A stretch of DNA of 64,000 nucleotides from Salvia splendens. Lineage: Eukaryota > Streptophyta > Magnoliopsida > Lamiales > Lamiaceae. Both the position numbers and the translations under genes were made by a program. Shown piece after piece: positions 24,738 to 37,153 of the stretch. The DNA is taken from the NCBI RefSeq assembly GCF_004379255.2, contig NC_056041.1, positions 16,337,559 to 16,401,558 of the forward strand. Direction: 5' to 3'. Position 1 is the stretch's first letter; the number at the start of each line of letters is the position of its first letter. The notes under the pieces are model-generated. The model did no database searches. It was not told where the DNA came from and saw only the letters and a list, made by a program, of their open reading frames with translations.

Positions 24738-26549
24738 TCAGTTACTGGCGAAATCATCGTAACCCGACCCCTCTGATATGGTGTCCAATCTCCTAACACC
24801 TGCCCAATGAGTTATAGCTTTAAAACATCAACAGAGATCACAGTTTCGCGGAACAAAGGAATAACCAAACGCACAAAGAAAACAGTACCTTGTTGTTCGC
24901 TTCTGATGTTGGGGTTCAAGATGTTCGCATTTGCGCCCAGAAATGGCGATCTACAGTAGCTCACGAGTATATCTGAATGAGCCAGGTAAACATGAGTTAA
25001 AATAAATAAAATGTTTGACGTGGTAAGAGAAGGGCAGCAGTGAACCCACCTGAGCTATTGGAAAAGTCGGCTGTCAAATCTGAGAGACTGAAGTTGCGCG
25101 GTATCTGTCCCAAGAATCCGAATGAGCTCGTCTCCTGGTCCAACATGGAGTTGTTCGGATCACCACTTGTGAAAGGTGAAACAAACGCTTCTCCAGTTGT
25201 GTTGCGATGTTCTATGAGATTGTTCTCTGCGCCAAACATGAAGTGGGAGTCGCCCGCAAAGCCACCCTCTGATTTAGTCATTACACCGTTCATCCCTTGC
25301 ACAATTCCAGAGCTGGAATTTTGAGTTAAAAGCATGTTTTCTGGCACGTCGATCCGACCACCATGACCAGATAAGTTGACTGGAACTTGCATGTTAGGTT
25401 GCAGGGCGGACGCACCATTAGTGTAGACATTGGGCAATATAACAGCTTGGTGCATGTTTTCCGGATTTATAGGTGGCCCCGCTGGCTGTTGAACCTGATA
25501 ACCTGAGTTGTTGTGCACTGCCGAATATTGAAAACAAAATTCACTAATCAATCAAACCAATAACAAACTTTGATCCAAAGAAACAAATGTATGCATAAAA
25601 GCCTAATGTGGCATATGGTCACTATGACAAATAAAAGAAACTCACTTGAATGCATCTGAGGAACATTCGACAACGACATGGAAGTGACTCTCGTCCGACA
25701 GACTTGATGCATTAGCTCAACCTGTCTCTGGAGCAACTGATTAAATCTTAATATCTGGTCCTTCAAAATCAGCCTCAGATGATACGCCCGAAAAAATCGC
25801 TGGTTTTCTGATTCGAGCTTTCGCCACACTGGAAGAAAGCAAATTATTAGAATAAATTTAAGCATATAGTATAGTCAATAAGGTAGTGTAAGGGATGGGT
25901 ACAAATGTTTTTCAAGAATTATCAAGATGAAGCAAGTTTGTTAATTAAAAAATGTGCGACTCGAAATAATAGGCAGATGAAGACTGGACAGACGAATGAA
26001 TGAGGAAATTGAACTTACCAATTTCAGTGAAGCCAGGTTCAATCTTTGCCTGGTGTGACAACGTATTCACAACCTCCTTCTCACTCATGTAAAGCTGAAG
26101 GCATCTTTCGATAAGGGTTTGAACCTGATGCGAGTTCAAAAGACCGGTTTAGCACATACGGTAGAGAAATGCCACAGACCCAAAAGAGGGGCTCAAGATT
26201 TTAAAATATAAGGATTTTTTCGGTTTTCTTATAATCAGTGCTTCAAAATACCATTATATGACCATATGCATTAAATACAATAATAGCTCATAAAGTATAG
26301 ATGCCAAAAATGGTTATCTTATCATTATTCCTTCTCGGTATAAATGACGTGACTGGTCCCACGTGAACACCCATCGTACATTCGGATCATCTATATCTTT
26401 AACCTAATAACCGAACTTTCTGATCCCGACAGTTACAGTTACACGACAAGCCACGTGGACAAATAACGTGTTTACGAATAGAAAATAACATTAAAACTAA
26501 CCATTTGTATGTCCTCGACAGAGACTTGTCTAACTTCGCCATTTGACAT
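24738..26549 (-). CDS. Plant-specific PF09713 (TIGR01589) domain protein of unknown function
   Basis: Six coding exons join in frame with GT/AG borders: 26502-26549, 26019-26124, 25646-25828, 25050-25517, 24889-24972 and 24738-24799. They sum to 951 bases, 316 residues. The N-terminal MSNGEVRQVSVEDIQM is followed at about residues 17-70 by a conserved plant domain: VQTLIERCLQLYMSEKEV, AKIEPGFTEI, then W-KLE-EN--FF-AY. I recognise this as the uncharacterised domain PF09713. The remainder is Gln/Asn/Ser-rich and ends in a conserved plant tail with FLGQIPRNFSLSDLTADFSN, SPFLG and RRLDTISEG motifs. No signal peptide or membrane segment is seen; the function is unknown. A 5' UTR intron separates the start codon from a leader exon near 27496-27600. 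Confidence 0.88.
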
Positions 26550-27495
26550 TTTGCAAGTTCCAAAAAGAGGGCTAAATACTTTGGCTGGTTAATTCACGAA
26601 TAGCTAAGCCACAGGGTTCTGAGATGCTCCGTCGCTTACCAGCCTACTTACAATGCCTGAAATTATTGTTCATCAAGAGAAGACATTACAATAGGTGAGT
26701 CGTGCAAGTTAAACCCCAACGAAAATGAATCAGCTAAGTACACAACCAACAGTAAACTTTTGTCTTAGCATAATTTGAAGTGCCATATAATCAAGACAAC
26801 TTCATCCGGCACTTCATAATAGGGGCCATATCCGAGGAACTTCTACCATTGGTGAAGGAATCCTTACCACTACCATGTTTCTAAAATAAACTGAGGGATT
26901 CTGGTTTTAGTCTTTTTTCACTTCCCATAGATCATTTATTCTAATAAATCACATACTGATAAGTGATAAACTCATTGTCTCAGCCATAAACTGAAATAGG
27001 TGTAAACACGAATACTAACTATTCTCAAGTTTAACCTGACCTACTTCCATCAAACACATAATTTAACCAAACATGCTACAATAAAAGGTCTAAAACAGCT
27101 CTTTCCAAACAAGAACAAACACTTGAAAGACATGTCTCTTCTCATCTATCCCAATTCGACATAAATTAACTCTGAAACCTAAATTAAAAGCATGCCAACT
27201 TTCACAAACACAACTCCCACAAAACATCACCAGTAAACACAGGCGATGAAACCATAAAAATCATATCTTTAACCAATAGCAGAATTGCCCTTCAACCTCA
27301 ACTTACAAAATAATCAGTCACCGTTTTAGGGCAGCGAAGAAAAGGGATCACAGATAAACACAAGATCACTCTACTATAGAGAAATTCTCGCATGATTAAA
27401 CATAAGAATCAGTGCACAAGCACAAACACAACCACAAATCAATTAAAAATGAGGTAAATTTATTACTCTACAAAACGTGGAGTATATTCTTTAAC

Positions 27496-27600
27496 CTGGG
27501 TTTGTAATTTGCTGAGTTTGTTTACAGCTCAGAGCCAAAGAGAGGGAATCTATAGAGACGATCAAATATAGAGCGAGAGGGTGATGGCGGGCTCTTCTAC
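27496..27600 (-). promoter_or_regulatory. Probable 5' UTR exon of the PF09713-type gene
   Basis: On the minus strand this stretch ends in CAG followed by GTTAAAG, a plausible donor for a UTR intron of about 0.85 kb. It is pyrimidine-rich, as leaders often are. It is conserved in copy 2 (around 49714-49830), where the neighbouring sequence is interrupted by transposons. Confidence 0.5.
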
Positions 27601-27989
27601 AAAAGCCTCAATCGATCACAATGTATTTTATAAATCAATTTATTAATTATATGGATTTTACTATACTGTTTCAAAATGTTTGTGGAAAGATTTTAGATAA
27701 AAATAGATATGATTTTCAATTTGGTTGAAAATACTTATGAAGATACGCAATGCGGAGTTTAATTTTTCCTAAATATGTAAATACTTTATTTGGAAAAGTT
27801 AATTATTTCCTAAAGTATTGTAGTATAAGAAAGTCAACTGTTTTCCTAAATTATTGCATAATAATAAATATATGATATAGTACTAATTAATTAATATTCA
27901 TATATCAATTTTAAGTGTAAAATAGCTTATACCTACGATTATACAATATAGTAAGTATAACATTTATTACTACTACTCTTTAATTTCCC

Positions 27990-29001
27990 CTTACTCAATA
28001 ATTCCAGAATAAAATTTGTTAGAAAAGAGAAAACTTTACATTAGTTGTAAATGCATAATAGCCTTATTTTAAACTGCTTTATTATTTAAACCGACTTATT
28101 ATTATTATTATTTCATTATTATATTATCCTTTTCAAAAATATCATTATCAAAATATAGACATAAAACGGATGATAGTAAGCCATAATAATTAATAAGACC
28201 AACACAATAATAAGGATTCCGTTTTAATACGGAAACATGGAATTCTAATTTTGTACACAATTTGTGAAATATGGAATTCTCATAAACACAAGCAAATCGA
28301 GTTTTAGGTGCCGTTTTATATATGTGAAGTGAAGATATCCCTTATGCAAAATTCTTTTAGACTAATAAGTACTATCTCCATCAATAATAAATAATCTTAT
28401 TTTACATTTTTAGGATGTCTATAAAAAATAGTCTTATTTTAAAAAATGAAAAGTTTCTTTCTCAAACTTTACCTATTTTTTCTTGCATCTCCCATACTTT
28501 ACCTACTTTTTTTCATTCTTTCTTATTTTACAAATTTAGTATTAAAACTTGTGTTGTCCACAAATAAAATTATTTTTTGCGGACAGAGAGATTATAACTT
28601 CTAAATTGAAGTGACCTCAAATTCAAAATTATGATATTTCATATACATATTATAGCATTTAAGAAATATGTATGGCTAACATATGAACGCAAAATATAAG
28701 TAGGTACAAATGAGTCTAACAATGCTCTAAGTTTAAATTTGAATTTAAAATTTTTTTATGAAGATTACACAAACTTAAAAGACGAGATGGCATACGAAGC
28801 TTACACACAACTTAAAAGACGAGATGACACGAGGAGGTATTTGTCAATTAACTATAAACTAGTTTATACATTATTTTATTTGGATGCACGAGTAAGTGTA
28901 TTAGCTTTCCCAACTATAAACTAGTTTATACATTATTTTATTTGGATGCACGAGTAAGTGTATTAGCTTTCCCACCTAATTTAGGGAATAAATTGAAAAT
29001 C
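27990..29001. other. AT-rich intergenic sequence with a degenerate Stowaway MITE
   Basis: No gene is seen. 28370-28594 has the layout of a worn Stowaway MITE: CTATCTCCATCAATAAT at the left, GCGGACAGAGAGATTA at the right, and a central TATTAAAACTTGTG block. The inverted repeats are only partly matching. Confidence 0.5.
28850..28973. repeat. Perfect 62 bp tandem duplication
   Basis: AACTATAAACTAGTTTATAC and the following 42 bases recur at 28912 with a period of 62 and no differences. A smaller near-repeat (ACTTAAAAGACGAGATG) lies just upstream at 28769 and 28809. Confidence 0.93.
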
Positions 29002-29004
29002 TTA

Positions 29005-30932
29005 GGTCATCCGTAACGCTGTCTCTTATCCGTCTCTTAACCGTCTCATCTCTTCACTATTCATGGGCCCCACTGTACTTTTCATTTTATCTCTTAACTA
29101 AGAGACAGCACTTGCAACCCTCCATCTCTTAACCATTTCTTAACCATCTCATCCCTTAACTATTCATTCAATTTCATTTTTTGTTTTTATTTCCAACAAA
29201 TTCAATTAATAAAACCACACTTTATTAAATAAAATAAAATTACAATTTAAAATCCTAAAAAAATAAAAAAAAAACACATAATTAAAATCTAAAAAAATAA
29301 ATAAAAAAGACATAATTTAAAATACTAGAAATTAAAAATTACACACTTAAAAACTACTCCGCCGGCGAATCATCCCCCGAAGGCGGTGGCGGTGCACTCA
29401 AGCTACCTGGAGGCGGAATACCAATTTGTCTTGCCAGATACTCAATTCCAACAAGATGGGCTTGATATTGGGGAGGCGTATTGCGGGAAGTGTCAGCCAT
29501 CGTGGCGACCAAGCACATGGACATTAGGTTGTTCGAGCCCGAGCCCGCCTGGCTTGATTCGCCTCGGCCCCTCCTCCCTCTAGCCACCTTCGCCGTCTTG
29601 GTCCCTTGCGGCCGACGGCGCCCACGGGAGGACCCCCTGCATCGGTGGCCGTGCCCTCAACCTCCTGTGAGGCAAACTCTTGTGCGGCGCTGCCTGAACC
29701 ACCCTCACTAGACGAGTATTGGCCACCCGCCGTGTGCTTCGTGCGTTTCGAGGTCGAGCCTGTGCTGGACTGGACACCGCCAGCCCACCTTTCCTCGTCT
29801 CTGACCACCTCCCAATCAGCGACATGTTTGAATTCTTTGCCATTGTCGTAAAAAAAGACTCGCAAAGCCGCTCTCAGAATGTCGGTTCCACTGGCTCCGC
29901 TTTGGTAAGTCGACGCTTCATTCTTGTAGATCCCGCAAAAATTTTTGACTTGTCTGTCGACTCGGTCAAAATGACTGCGGAGCATCTTCAATGTGCGGCA
30001 GCGGGACCCCTTTGGCTTAATCTCATTGTAGGCGTCGGTGACCCTTTCCCAAAAACACTTACGGGTTTGTTGACTCCCGACGATGGGATCGTACGAGACG
30101 TTGACCTAGGCATTGTACAGAGCCATCGTGTCCTTGCGGCTGTATGGATGACGGCCTACATCCTCCTCCTCCTCGGCCGCCTCCTCCTCTTCCTCCACGG
30201 TGTCAAATGCGCGAGCCCTGAAGCTTCCACCGCCTTGTCCTTCTTCCGGATTGGGTTCATCCGGATAATCCTCCCTAATTTAGGATAATCCCTGCGAATA
30301 CCTCGGGGCGGAGGGACGAGCGTATGCATCCACATCAAAATGGGGTGGTTGGTACGTCGTCGGCGTCGACGAGCCTTGGGTGCCCGACGTCGACGAACTG
30401 GAACCGGAACCACCCAAGACATTGTACATGCCCCCCCCCATCGCCAAACGCATTTATGTCAAAGCCGCCGGAGCCGCCAGAGTTTCCGTCGCCGGACATT
30501 TTGTGATGAAAATTGGAGAGGTGAGATGAAAATTGGAGAGGAAATAGAGATGATTTGAGAAAAATAGATGCGTGTTTGTGTGTATAATGAGGATGAAAGG
30601 GGAGTATTTATAGAATAAAAAAAAATAAAATAACAGTTGAACGGTCATATGACCGTTTTTAAATTTTTTATTAAAATCGAATTTTTTTAAAAAAAAAGAT
30701 TTATTGCGTCAGCGTGACGACGCCCACTCGCGGGCCTGCAAGTGGGCGTCACGCCTAGCGCCAGCGCGCGCCACGTGGCGCTGGCGCGTGGCGAGCTAGC
30801 GCGCCAACCGTCTCACTGGGACGAGACGCTCGTTGAGACCGGGACGAGCCGCGGGGCTGCAACGCCGTCTCGATGCCGTCTCGTCTTGCCGAGGCGAGAT
30901 AGAGATGGCAACGAGACGCGTTGCGGATGACC
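29005..30932. mobile_element. PIF/Harbinger-like element H1, ORF1 only
   Basis: The termini are GGTCATCCGTAACGC and, reverse-complemented, GGTCATCCGCAACGC. The target duplication TTA lies at 29002-29004 and 30933-30935. The 1928 bp interior holds a decayed Myb/SANT-like ORF1 on the minus strand and no transposase. The right end is GC-rich and rich in GAGACG words; the left is AT-rich. Confidence 0.88.
29354..30499 (-). pseudogene. Harbinger ORF1 (Myb/SANT-like, NAM-associated type), decayed
   Basis: The start MSGDGNSGGSGGFDINAF lies at 30499. The frame slips in a long G-run near 30430 and is interrupted by a TAA near 30285. It then carries the core: YNAWINVSYDPIVG, KCFWERVTDAYNEIKPKG, and F-RVDRQVK-F--IY, a SANT-like DNA-binding module. 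The C-terminus has ALRVFF and EVV-DEERW-GG motifs of the NAM-associated family. A further frameshift occurs near 29600. ORF1 of Harbinger systems binds DNA and helps the transposase reach the nucleus and termini. This copy is non-functional. Confidence 0.78.
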
Positions 30933-31048
30933 TTAGTAAGCACATGTTGAGTTGGTAGGATATTGGTGTTAGAATTTGTAATTTAGTCATTTACTTATAA
31001 TTTGGAAGGGTAGCACTTACTATATAGTTTAGCTTTAATTACGCTTTT

Positions 31049-31148
31049 CAGACTTCCTACATCATGTGTTGAAGAATCTTAGAGTATGATTTTTCTTTCA
31101 GACTTCCTATATCATATGTTGAAGAACCCTATGGTTTTTCTTTAAGAT
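31049..31148. repeat. 52 bp imperfect tandem duplication
   Basis: CAGACTTCCTACATCATGTG and its continuation recur 52 bases later with a few changes. The rest of 30936-31490 is AT-rich and shows no gene. Confidence 0.7.
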
Positions 31149-33445
31149 TGGATTGGATCGGATCTATATTGTACTTAAACTTAGTGTATGAAATTTGTTG
31201 TTAAAATTACATACTCTATTAACAAAGAGAAGAAAAATAAAGTGTACACAAGATGATGATTTGAAAAGAAATGATAAGTTGGTAAAAATAAGTTCGAGGA
31301 ATATGCAGTGTGTTTGGGCTTGTTTAATTGAGGCTATTAATGAACTGAACTACACAACAAAACATATATTGATAGTATATGATATTTTGCAAGATATATG
31401 TTTGATTGATTATTAAGACGCATGCACAATAGTTCAATTGGTCACCATAATTTATCATACTAACTAAGCAAAGACGTGAAATAATTCATCCATCAATGAT
31501 ACCTTGAATTATTCTTGAATGTATTTACAGAAACTTGTAGTAGTATATAAGTAAGGACCAAAACCAATAAACGCAACAAGGAAGAATAAATTACTGTGGT
31601 TTTGCTTAAACAAGGCGAGATAAGATGAAGAATTATTTTGCATCTAAATTTCTTCATGCTCGTACCAGTTTGCTAGTTCATTCGAAAGATTCAATCCTGG
31701 CGAAATCATCGTAACTCAACCCCTCCGATACGGTGTCCAATCTCCTAGCATCTGCCCATCGAGTTGTAGCTTTAAAACATCAACAGAGATTGCCATTTTC
31801 AAGTAACACGGAATAACTGAACGCACAAAGAAAATAGTACCTTGTTGTCCAAGAAGTTCGCTCCTGAGCCCAGAAATGGCGATCTAGAGTAGCTCTCGAG
31901 TATATCTAAACGAGCCGCTAAACATGAGTCAAAACAAATAAAACGCTTGACATGGTAAGAGGACAGTGGAGAACCCACCTGTACTATTCGAAAAGTCGGC
32001 TGTCAAATCTGAGAGACTGAAGTTGCACGGTATCTGTCCCAAAAATCCAAATGAGCTTGTTTGGATCACCACTAGTGAAAGGTGAAATGGGAACTTCAAT
32101 TGTGTTGCGAGGTTGTATAAGATTGTTATCTGTGCCAAATATGAAGTTGGTGTTGCGAGGCCAGCTGGCTGTTGAACCTGATAACCCGAGGAGTTGTGCA
32201 CTACCCAAGTTTGAAAAAAAAATTCACTAATCAATAAAGCCAATAACATACTGTTTTGATCCAAAGAAACAAATGTATGCATAAAAGCCTAATGTGGCAT
32301 ATGGTCACTGTGATCTGAGATTCATTCGACAAAGACATAGAAGTGACTCCTGTCTGACCAACTTGACGCATTAGCTCAACCTGTCTCTCGAGCAACTGAT
32401 TAAATCTTAATATCTGGTCCTTCACAATCAGCCTCAGATGATACGCCCGAAAAAATCCCTGGTTTTCCGATTCGAGTTTTCGCCGCACTGGAAGAAAGCA
32501 AATTATTAGATAAATCCAAACATATAGTATAGTCAATAAGGGAGTTGTAAAGGACATGTACATACATTTTTCAAGAATTATTAAGATGAAGCACGTTTGT
32601 TAATACAAAAAATGTGGGACTCGAAATAAAAGTTGCCAATTTCGGTGAAGCCAGGTTCAATCTTTGCCTGGTGTGACAACATTTTCACAACCTCCCTCTC
32701 ACTCATGTAAAGCTGAACGCATCTTTCGATAAGAATTTGGACCTGGTATGCATTAAAAAAAGAGTTTAGCACATATGGTAGACAAATGCCACAGACATAA
32801 AAGAGGGGTACGAGATTTTAAAATCTAAGGAATTTTTCTGTTTTCTTATAAATCAGTGCTTAAAAATGGCAAACTGCCTTAAAAGTCACAAACTTTTTCC
32901 ATTTCCGGTTTTTCCCACGAACTAAAAAATTAGCGTATAATGTCATGAACTTTACATTCGGTTGCCGTTTTCCCATGACTGGTTTTCTGGCCATAAATCA
33001 AGCCGACATGTCTTTTTAAGCTGACGTGGTTGTTGAGTGTATTAGTTGACGTGGCTGCTGACGTGTTAAACTGCCCCAAAAGTCACAAACTATTCTCATT
33101 TTCCGGTTTTTCCACGAACTAAAAAGTTGTCCTGCTGACGTGTCCTTTTAAGCTAACGTGGTTGCTGAGAGCGTGATGAGTGTGTACTGACGTGTTAATA
33201 TTAAGCTTACTCGTATTTTAGCCCACAAAATCCCCAAATTTAGCCTAATTCACCTCCATTTTTACCCTAAATTCATCCTCAAATTCCTTTCACTTCACTC
33301 TCAAATCGGTGCCGACGACAATGAGCACGATGGCGGCGAGGGGCTTCTGCGCGCCGGTGGAGGAGTCACTTTCCTTTTTTTAAAGCCTCCACGTCGACTG
33401 ACCACGACTTCTTCCTGCTCTGCTTTCTACACATGATAAATAATA

Positions 33446-33696
33446 CTCCCTCCGTCCCAAGATAACTGAAGCACTTCTTTTTGGCACGAGATTTAAGGAA
33501 TTCATATTTAAATAGTTAAAGTGGAGGGAGTAAGGTATGAGAGAGAGACGGAGAGAAAAGTAGAGGAGTGAAGAGATAATAAAGTAGGTGGAGAATAAAG
33601 TAAGAGAGAGAATTTTTTACTAAAAAGAGAAATGACTCACTTATAGTGGGACATCTCAAAAAGGAATACGAGTCGCTTATCTTGGGACGGAGGAAG
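33446..33696. mobile_element. Stowaway MITE, nested in the MULE
   Basis: The left end CTCCCTCCGTCCCAAGATAA and the right end TTATCTTGGGACGGAGG form the inverted repeat. TA duplications lie at 33444-33445 and 33697-33698. The 251 bp length suits Tc1/mariner-derived Stowaway elements. Confidence 0.92.
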
Positions 33697-33748
33697 TAGT
33701 AACAACAAGAGAAACCGCCCTAAAACAGATCCAATTGCATTTCCCGCA

Positions 33749-33952
33749 ATGGCGCCGCTAGAGAGCTTCTTCTTCCCTTCGCCGCCGCCACTCGTGGCAA
33801 TAGCCAGAGTTTTGGGGCACACGGTGTCAAGAGGCTTCCCACAAAGAGAAGTGTCGAGAAGTTATTCCTTTGGTTTTCCTACAAGGCCTTTTGGAATGGA
33901 GTCGTTTAATTTGTTGAAAGATACGTTGAATTGGTTGAGATTTGGGAGCTAA
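33749..33952 (+). CDS. 67-residue frame inside the MULE, possible captured gene fragment
   Basis: The frame starts MAPLESFFFPSPPPLVAIAR and continues with RSYSFGFPTRPFG and FNLLKDTLNWLRFGS. Its codon-like composition and GC content stand out from the AT-rich flanks. I do not recognise the family. A second coding-like start (MSTMAARGFCAPVEES) at 33320 lies before the Stowaway, so an ancestral frame may have been split. It could equally be chance. Confidence 0.3.
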   Translation: MAPLESFFFPSPPPLVAIARVLGHTVSRGFPQREVSRSYSFGFPTRPFGMESFNLLKDTLNWLRFGS

Positions 33953-34681
33953 AGTAATTATTCTAAAAAAAATTGAGATTGAAACCATACATTCAAATCA
34001 GAAAATTGACTAATTTCGAACAAATAAAAAAAAGCACATTCAATCAAAATTGACCAAAAATCGATTCTTTTAAATGGAAAACATTGAAATTGGATTACGA
34101 CAGAATTCCGGTGAGAAGAAATCGCGACGGGAGGATGGGAAAAGTTCGTGGGAAAAAACCGGATAATAGGAAAAGGTTGTGACTTTTAGGGCTAATGAAT
34201 TTCGGCGTTTTCCACGTCAGAATTCAGGCTTGCCACGTGCGCAAGATTTCGACCGGAAAACTCTAGGGTCGGGTCAAATGGGAAATTTCAACAACCCGAT
34301 AAAATTCATGACTTTACACGCTAATTTTTTAGTTCGTGGGAAAAACCGAAAAATGAAAAAAGTTTATGACTTTTAAGGCAGTTTGCCGCTTAAAAATGCC
34401 ATTATATGACCATATGCATCAATTACAATAATAGCTCAAAAGATATAGATGCCAAAATTGGTTATCTTATCAATTTATCATTATTCCTTCACGGTATAAT
34501 GACATAAATGATCCCACATGACCACCTGATCCTGACCGTTACAGTTGCACGACAAACCATGTGGACAGATAATGTGTTTACAAATAAAAAATAACCATGA
34601 AACTTACCATTTGAATGTCCTGTACGGAGATTTTTCTAACCTCGCCACTTGTCATTTTGCAAGTTCCAAAAAGAGGGCTAA

Positions 34682-36601
34682 GGCCATCTAAAATGTTGTT
34701 CCTATACCGTTCCTAAACTGTTCCTTAAACTACTATTTGCGGGCATCACTGTACTTTTTTACTCCATTCCTTAACTAAGGAACGGAACCTGCAACCCTCC
34801 GTTTCTTAGTCGTTCCTTAACCGTTCCTTAAATTACTATTCATTCAATTTCATTTCTTATTTTTATTTCCAACTCAATTCAATTAAAACAAACACACTTT
34901 ATTAAAAAACACACAACATTAAAAAAAATTACAACTTAAACTTAAAAAAATAAAAAACACACAATTAAAATCCTAAAAAAATAAAAAACACACAATTAAA
35001 CGTGGGAAAATAAAAAAACTACTCCGCCGGCTAATCATCCTCCGGAGGCGGTCGAGGTTGAGGGGGAGTCGGAAGGCCAAGTTGTGCTGCCATATGCACA
35101 ATTCCGTTCCACCAGGCCGCGAATTGGGCGTACGAGAAGCGGGAAGTGTCCGCCATTTTGGCGGTCATGTACGCCACCATAAGTGTGTCCGAGCCTCCCC
35201 GCGAGCCCGATCCCGAGGCCGGCTGGCTTGATTCGCCTCGGCTGGCTTGATTCGCCTCGGCCCTTCCTCGCTCTAGCCGCCTTCGCCGCCTTCGTCCCTT
35301 GCGGCCGACGGCGCCCACGGCTGAATCCCCCGTATTCGCTGGCCGTACCCGCAAACACCTGCGGTTCACCCTCGCTGCCCTCCCCGGTGTCACCAGACGA
35401 GTAGTTGCCGCTCGTCGTGTGCTTCGTGCGCCCACGGCTGGAGCGGACACCGCCGGCCCACCTTTCCTCGTCCTTGACGAGCTGCCAAATATCAACAAAT
35501 TTGAACTGTAGACCGGTGTCCTGGTGGAAGGTGCGCAAAGCCGCCCTCATAATGTCGGCGCCCGAAGCTCCTCTTTGGTAGTGCGCCGCTTCGGCCGAGT
35601 AGATGCCGCATAATTTTTTGACCTGTAAGTCGACTCGGCCAAAGTGAGCACGGAGCATTGTATATTTGCGCTTCCGGGCCCCTTTCGGCTTAGTCTGGTG
35701 GTAGACATCACGGACCTTTTCCCAGAAGCACTTGGCGGCTTGTTGATTCCCGACGATGGGATCATACGAGACGGTGAGCCAGGCGTTGTACACCGCCTTT
35801 GTTTCTTCGTTGTTGTATGGATGCCGGCCCAGATCCTCCGGTTCCTCCTCCTCCTCGGCAGCCTCAGACGCAGCCCTGGAGCTTCCACCGCCTCGGCCTC
35901 CTCCCTGGGTGGGTTCAACGGGGATATCCTCCCGAATCTGGGACAAGCCGCGAGGCGGAGGGTCGAGCGTATGCATCCACATCAAAAGTGGGTGGTTGGT
36001 ACCCACCCGGCGTCGCCGACCCCTGGGTGCCCGGCGTCGACGAACCGGAACCACCAAGTGTGTTGTACATGGTCTCCCAATCGCCGAACGCGTTGAGATC
36101 CCACCCACCGGAGCCGCCACTGCCGTAGCTGCCGTCGCCGGACATTTTGTGAAGAGATTGAATATGAAAATTGGAGAGGAGATGAAGTTGATTTAGGAAG
36201 AATAGATGTGTAGTTGTGTGTGAAATGAGGATGAATTAAGAGTATTTATAGAATAAGAAAATAAAAAAAAAATTAAAAAAATTTAAAAACGGTAAAAACA
36301 CCGTAATAATACCGTTAAAATTTTTTTATAAAATCGAATTTTTTTTAAAAAAAATAATTATTGCGTCAGCACGTGACGTAGCCCACTCGCGGGCCGGCGA
36401 GTGGGCGTCACGCACGACGCTGGGGAGAGCCACGCCGCCGAAGCGCGTGGCGGCAAAGACCGTGCCGCGAGTCGTGCCGTCGGCACCCGGCACGGCATGG
36501 GAACGGAACCTTGACGAATCCATGCTCCGCAACGCGTTCCGCTGCAAAGCCGTTCCGGCGGAACGGCACGCGGAACGCCGGCGGCCCGCATTGCGGTGCT
36601 C
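34682..36601. mobile_element. PIF/Harbinger-like element H2, ORF1 only
   Basis: The target duplication TAA lies at 34679-34681 and 36602-36604, and copy 1 retains the uninterrupted AGGGCTAAATACTTTGG site near 26568. The ends GGCCATC and, reverse-complemented, GAGCACC are more diverged than in H1 and H3. Length is 1920 bp with an AT-rich left part and a GC-rich right end. Confidence 0.88.
35031..36145 (-). pseudogene. Harbinger ORF1 of H2, frameshifted
   Basis: The start MSGDGSYGSGGSGGWDLNAF lies at 36145. The frame shifts near 35950 into a long open frame that carries YNAWLTVSYDPIVGN, KCFWEKVRDVYHQTKPKG, F-RVDLQVKKL-GIY and LVKDEERWAGGV. It shifts again near 35230 to reach a C-terminal AQLGLPTPP tail. 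Two shifts break an otherwise well-preserved ORF1. Confidence 0.78.
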
Positions 36602-37153
36602 TAAATACTTTGGCTGGTCAATTCACGAATAGCTAAGTCACATAGTACTGAGATTCTCATTCGATTACAAACCTATACATATAACTTACAAAGGCATTAC
36701 AATAGGTGATTCGTGCAAGACAAACCCCAACCAAAATGAATCAGTTAAGAAACACGACAAACATTGCCTGAACAGAATTTGAGTGCCATAAAATCAAAAC
36801 AACTTCATCCGGCACGTCACAATATAATAATGTGTTTCTTTCCCTTTTCTTATTTTTATTCAGCTCAGATTTCCTGCAAAGAGAAAACCGCCATTTTTGC
36901 AGTGAAAGTAAAAGCGCTACTTTTACCCGAGCATTGTAAATCTTACCCAAGTGAACTTTGAGAAACGTAATAGGGGCCATGCCATATCCAGGGAACAACT
37001 ACTATTGGTGAAGGAATTGTTACCACACTACCATGTTTCTAAAATAAACTGAGTAATTCTGGTTTTAGTCTCTTTCCACTTCCCACAGATCATTTATACT
37101 AATAAATCACATACTGATAGCCTCATTGTCTCAGCCATAAACTGAAATAGGTG

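Larger units (their letters stand above)
24535..27990 (-). repeat. Duplicated genomic block, copy 1 (intact)
   Basis: This segment, from the 3' flank of the PF09713-type gene past its 5' UTR, matches a second copy scattered over 31494-52480 in the same orientation. Exons, introns and flanks all align. Copy 1 shows none of the insertions present in copy 2 and so gives the ancestral, empty sites. Confidence 0.88.
32868..34387. mobile_element. Non-autonomous MULE, 1520 bp, in the first coding intron of copy 2
   Basis: The ends GGCAAACTGCC and GGCAGTTTGCC open inverted repeats of about 70 bases. The 10 bp target duplication GCTTAAAAAT lies at 32858-32867 and 34388-34397, and copy 1 shows the corresponding empty site. 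Terminal-repeat sequence recurs internally near 33068-33130 and 34150-34195. The interior holds GC-rich coding-like pieces on either side of a Stowaway, which may be captured host sequence. Confidence 0.88.
31678..34655 (-). pseudogene. Copy 2 of the PF09713-type gene, pseudogene
   Basis: The start-like MTSGEVRKISVQDIQM at 34655 and the domain exons near 32637-32742 and 32310-32490 are recognisable. In the large fourth exon the region between GYQVQQPAG and the TSGDPN motif has lost most of its length. A further deletion after TSGDPN shifts the frame, although SFGFLGQIPCNFSLSDLTADFSN survives in another frame. The last two exons remain recognisable (LESYSRSPFLGSG). A 1.5 kb MULE sits in the first coding intron. 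The gene is almost certainly dead, although the ends match other plant homologues well. Confidence 0.85.

Noticed and set aside
31195..31416. 73-codon plus frame
   Set aside because: AT-rich, no family signature, no splice context or neighbour supporting a gene.
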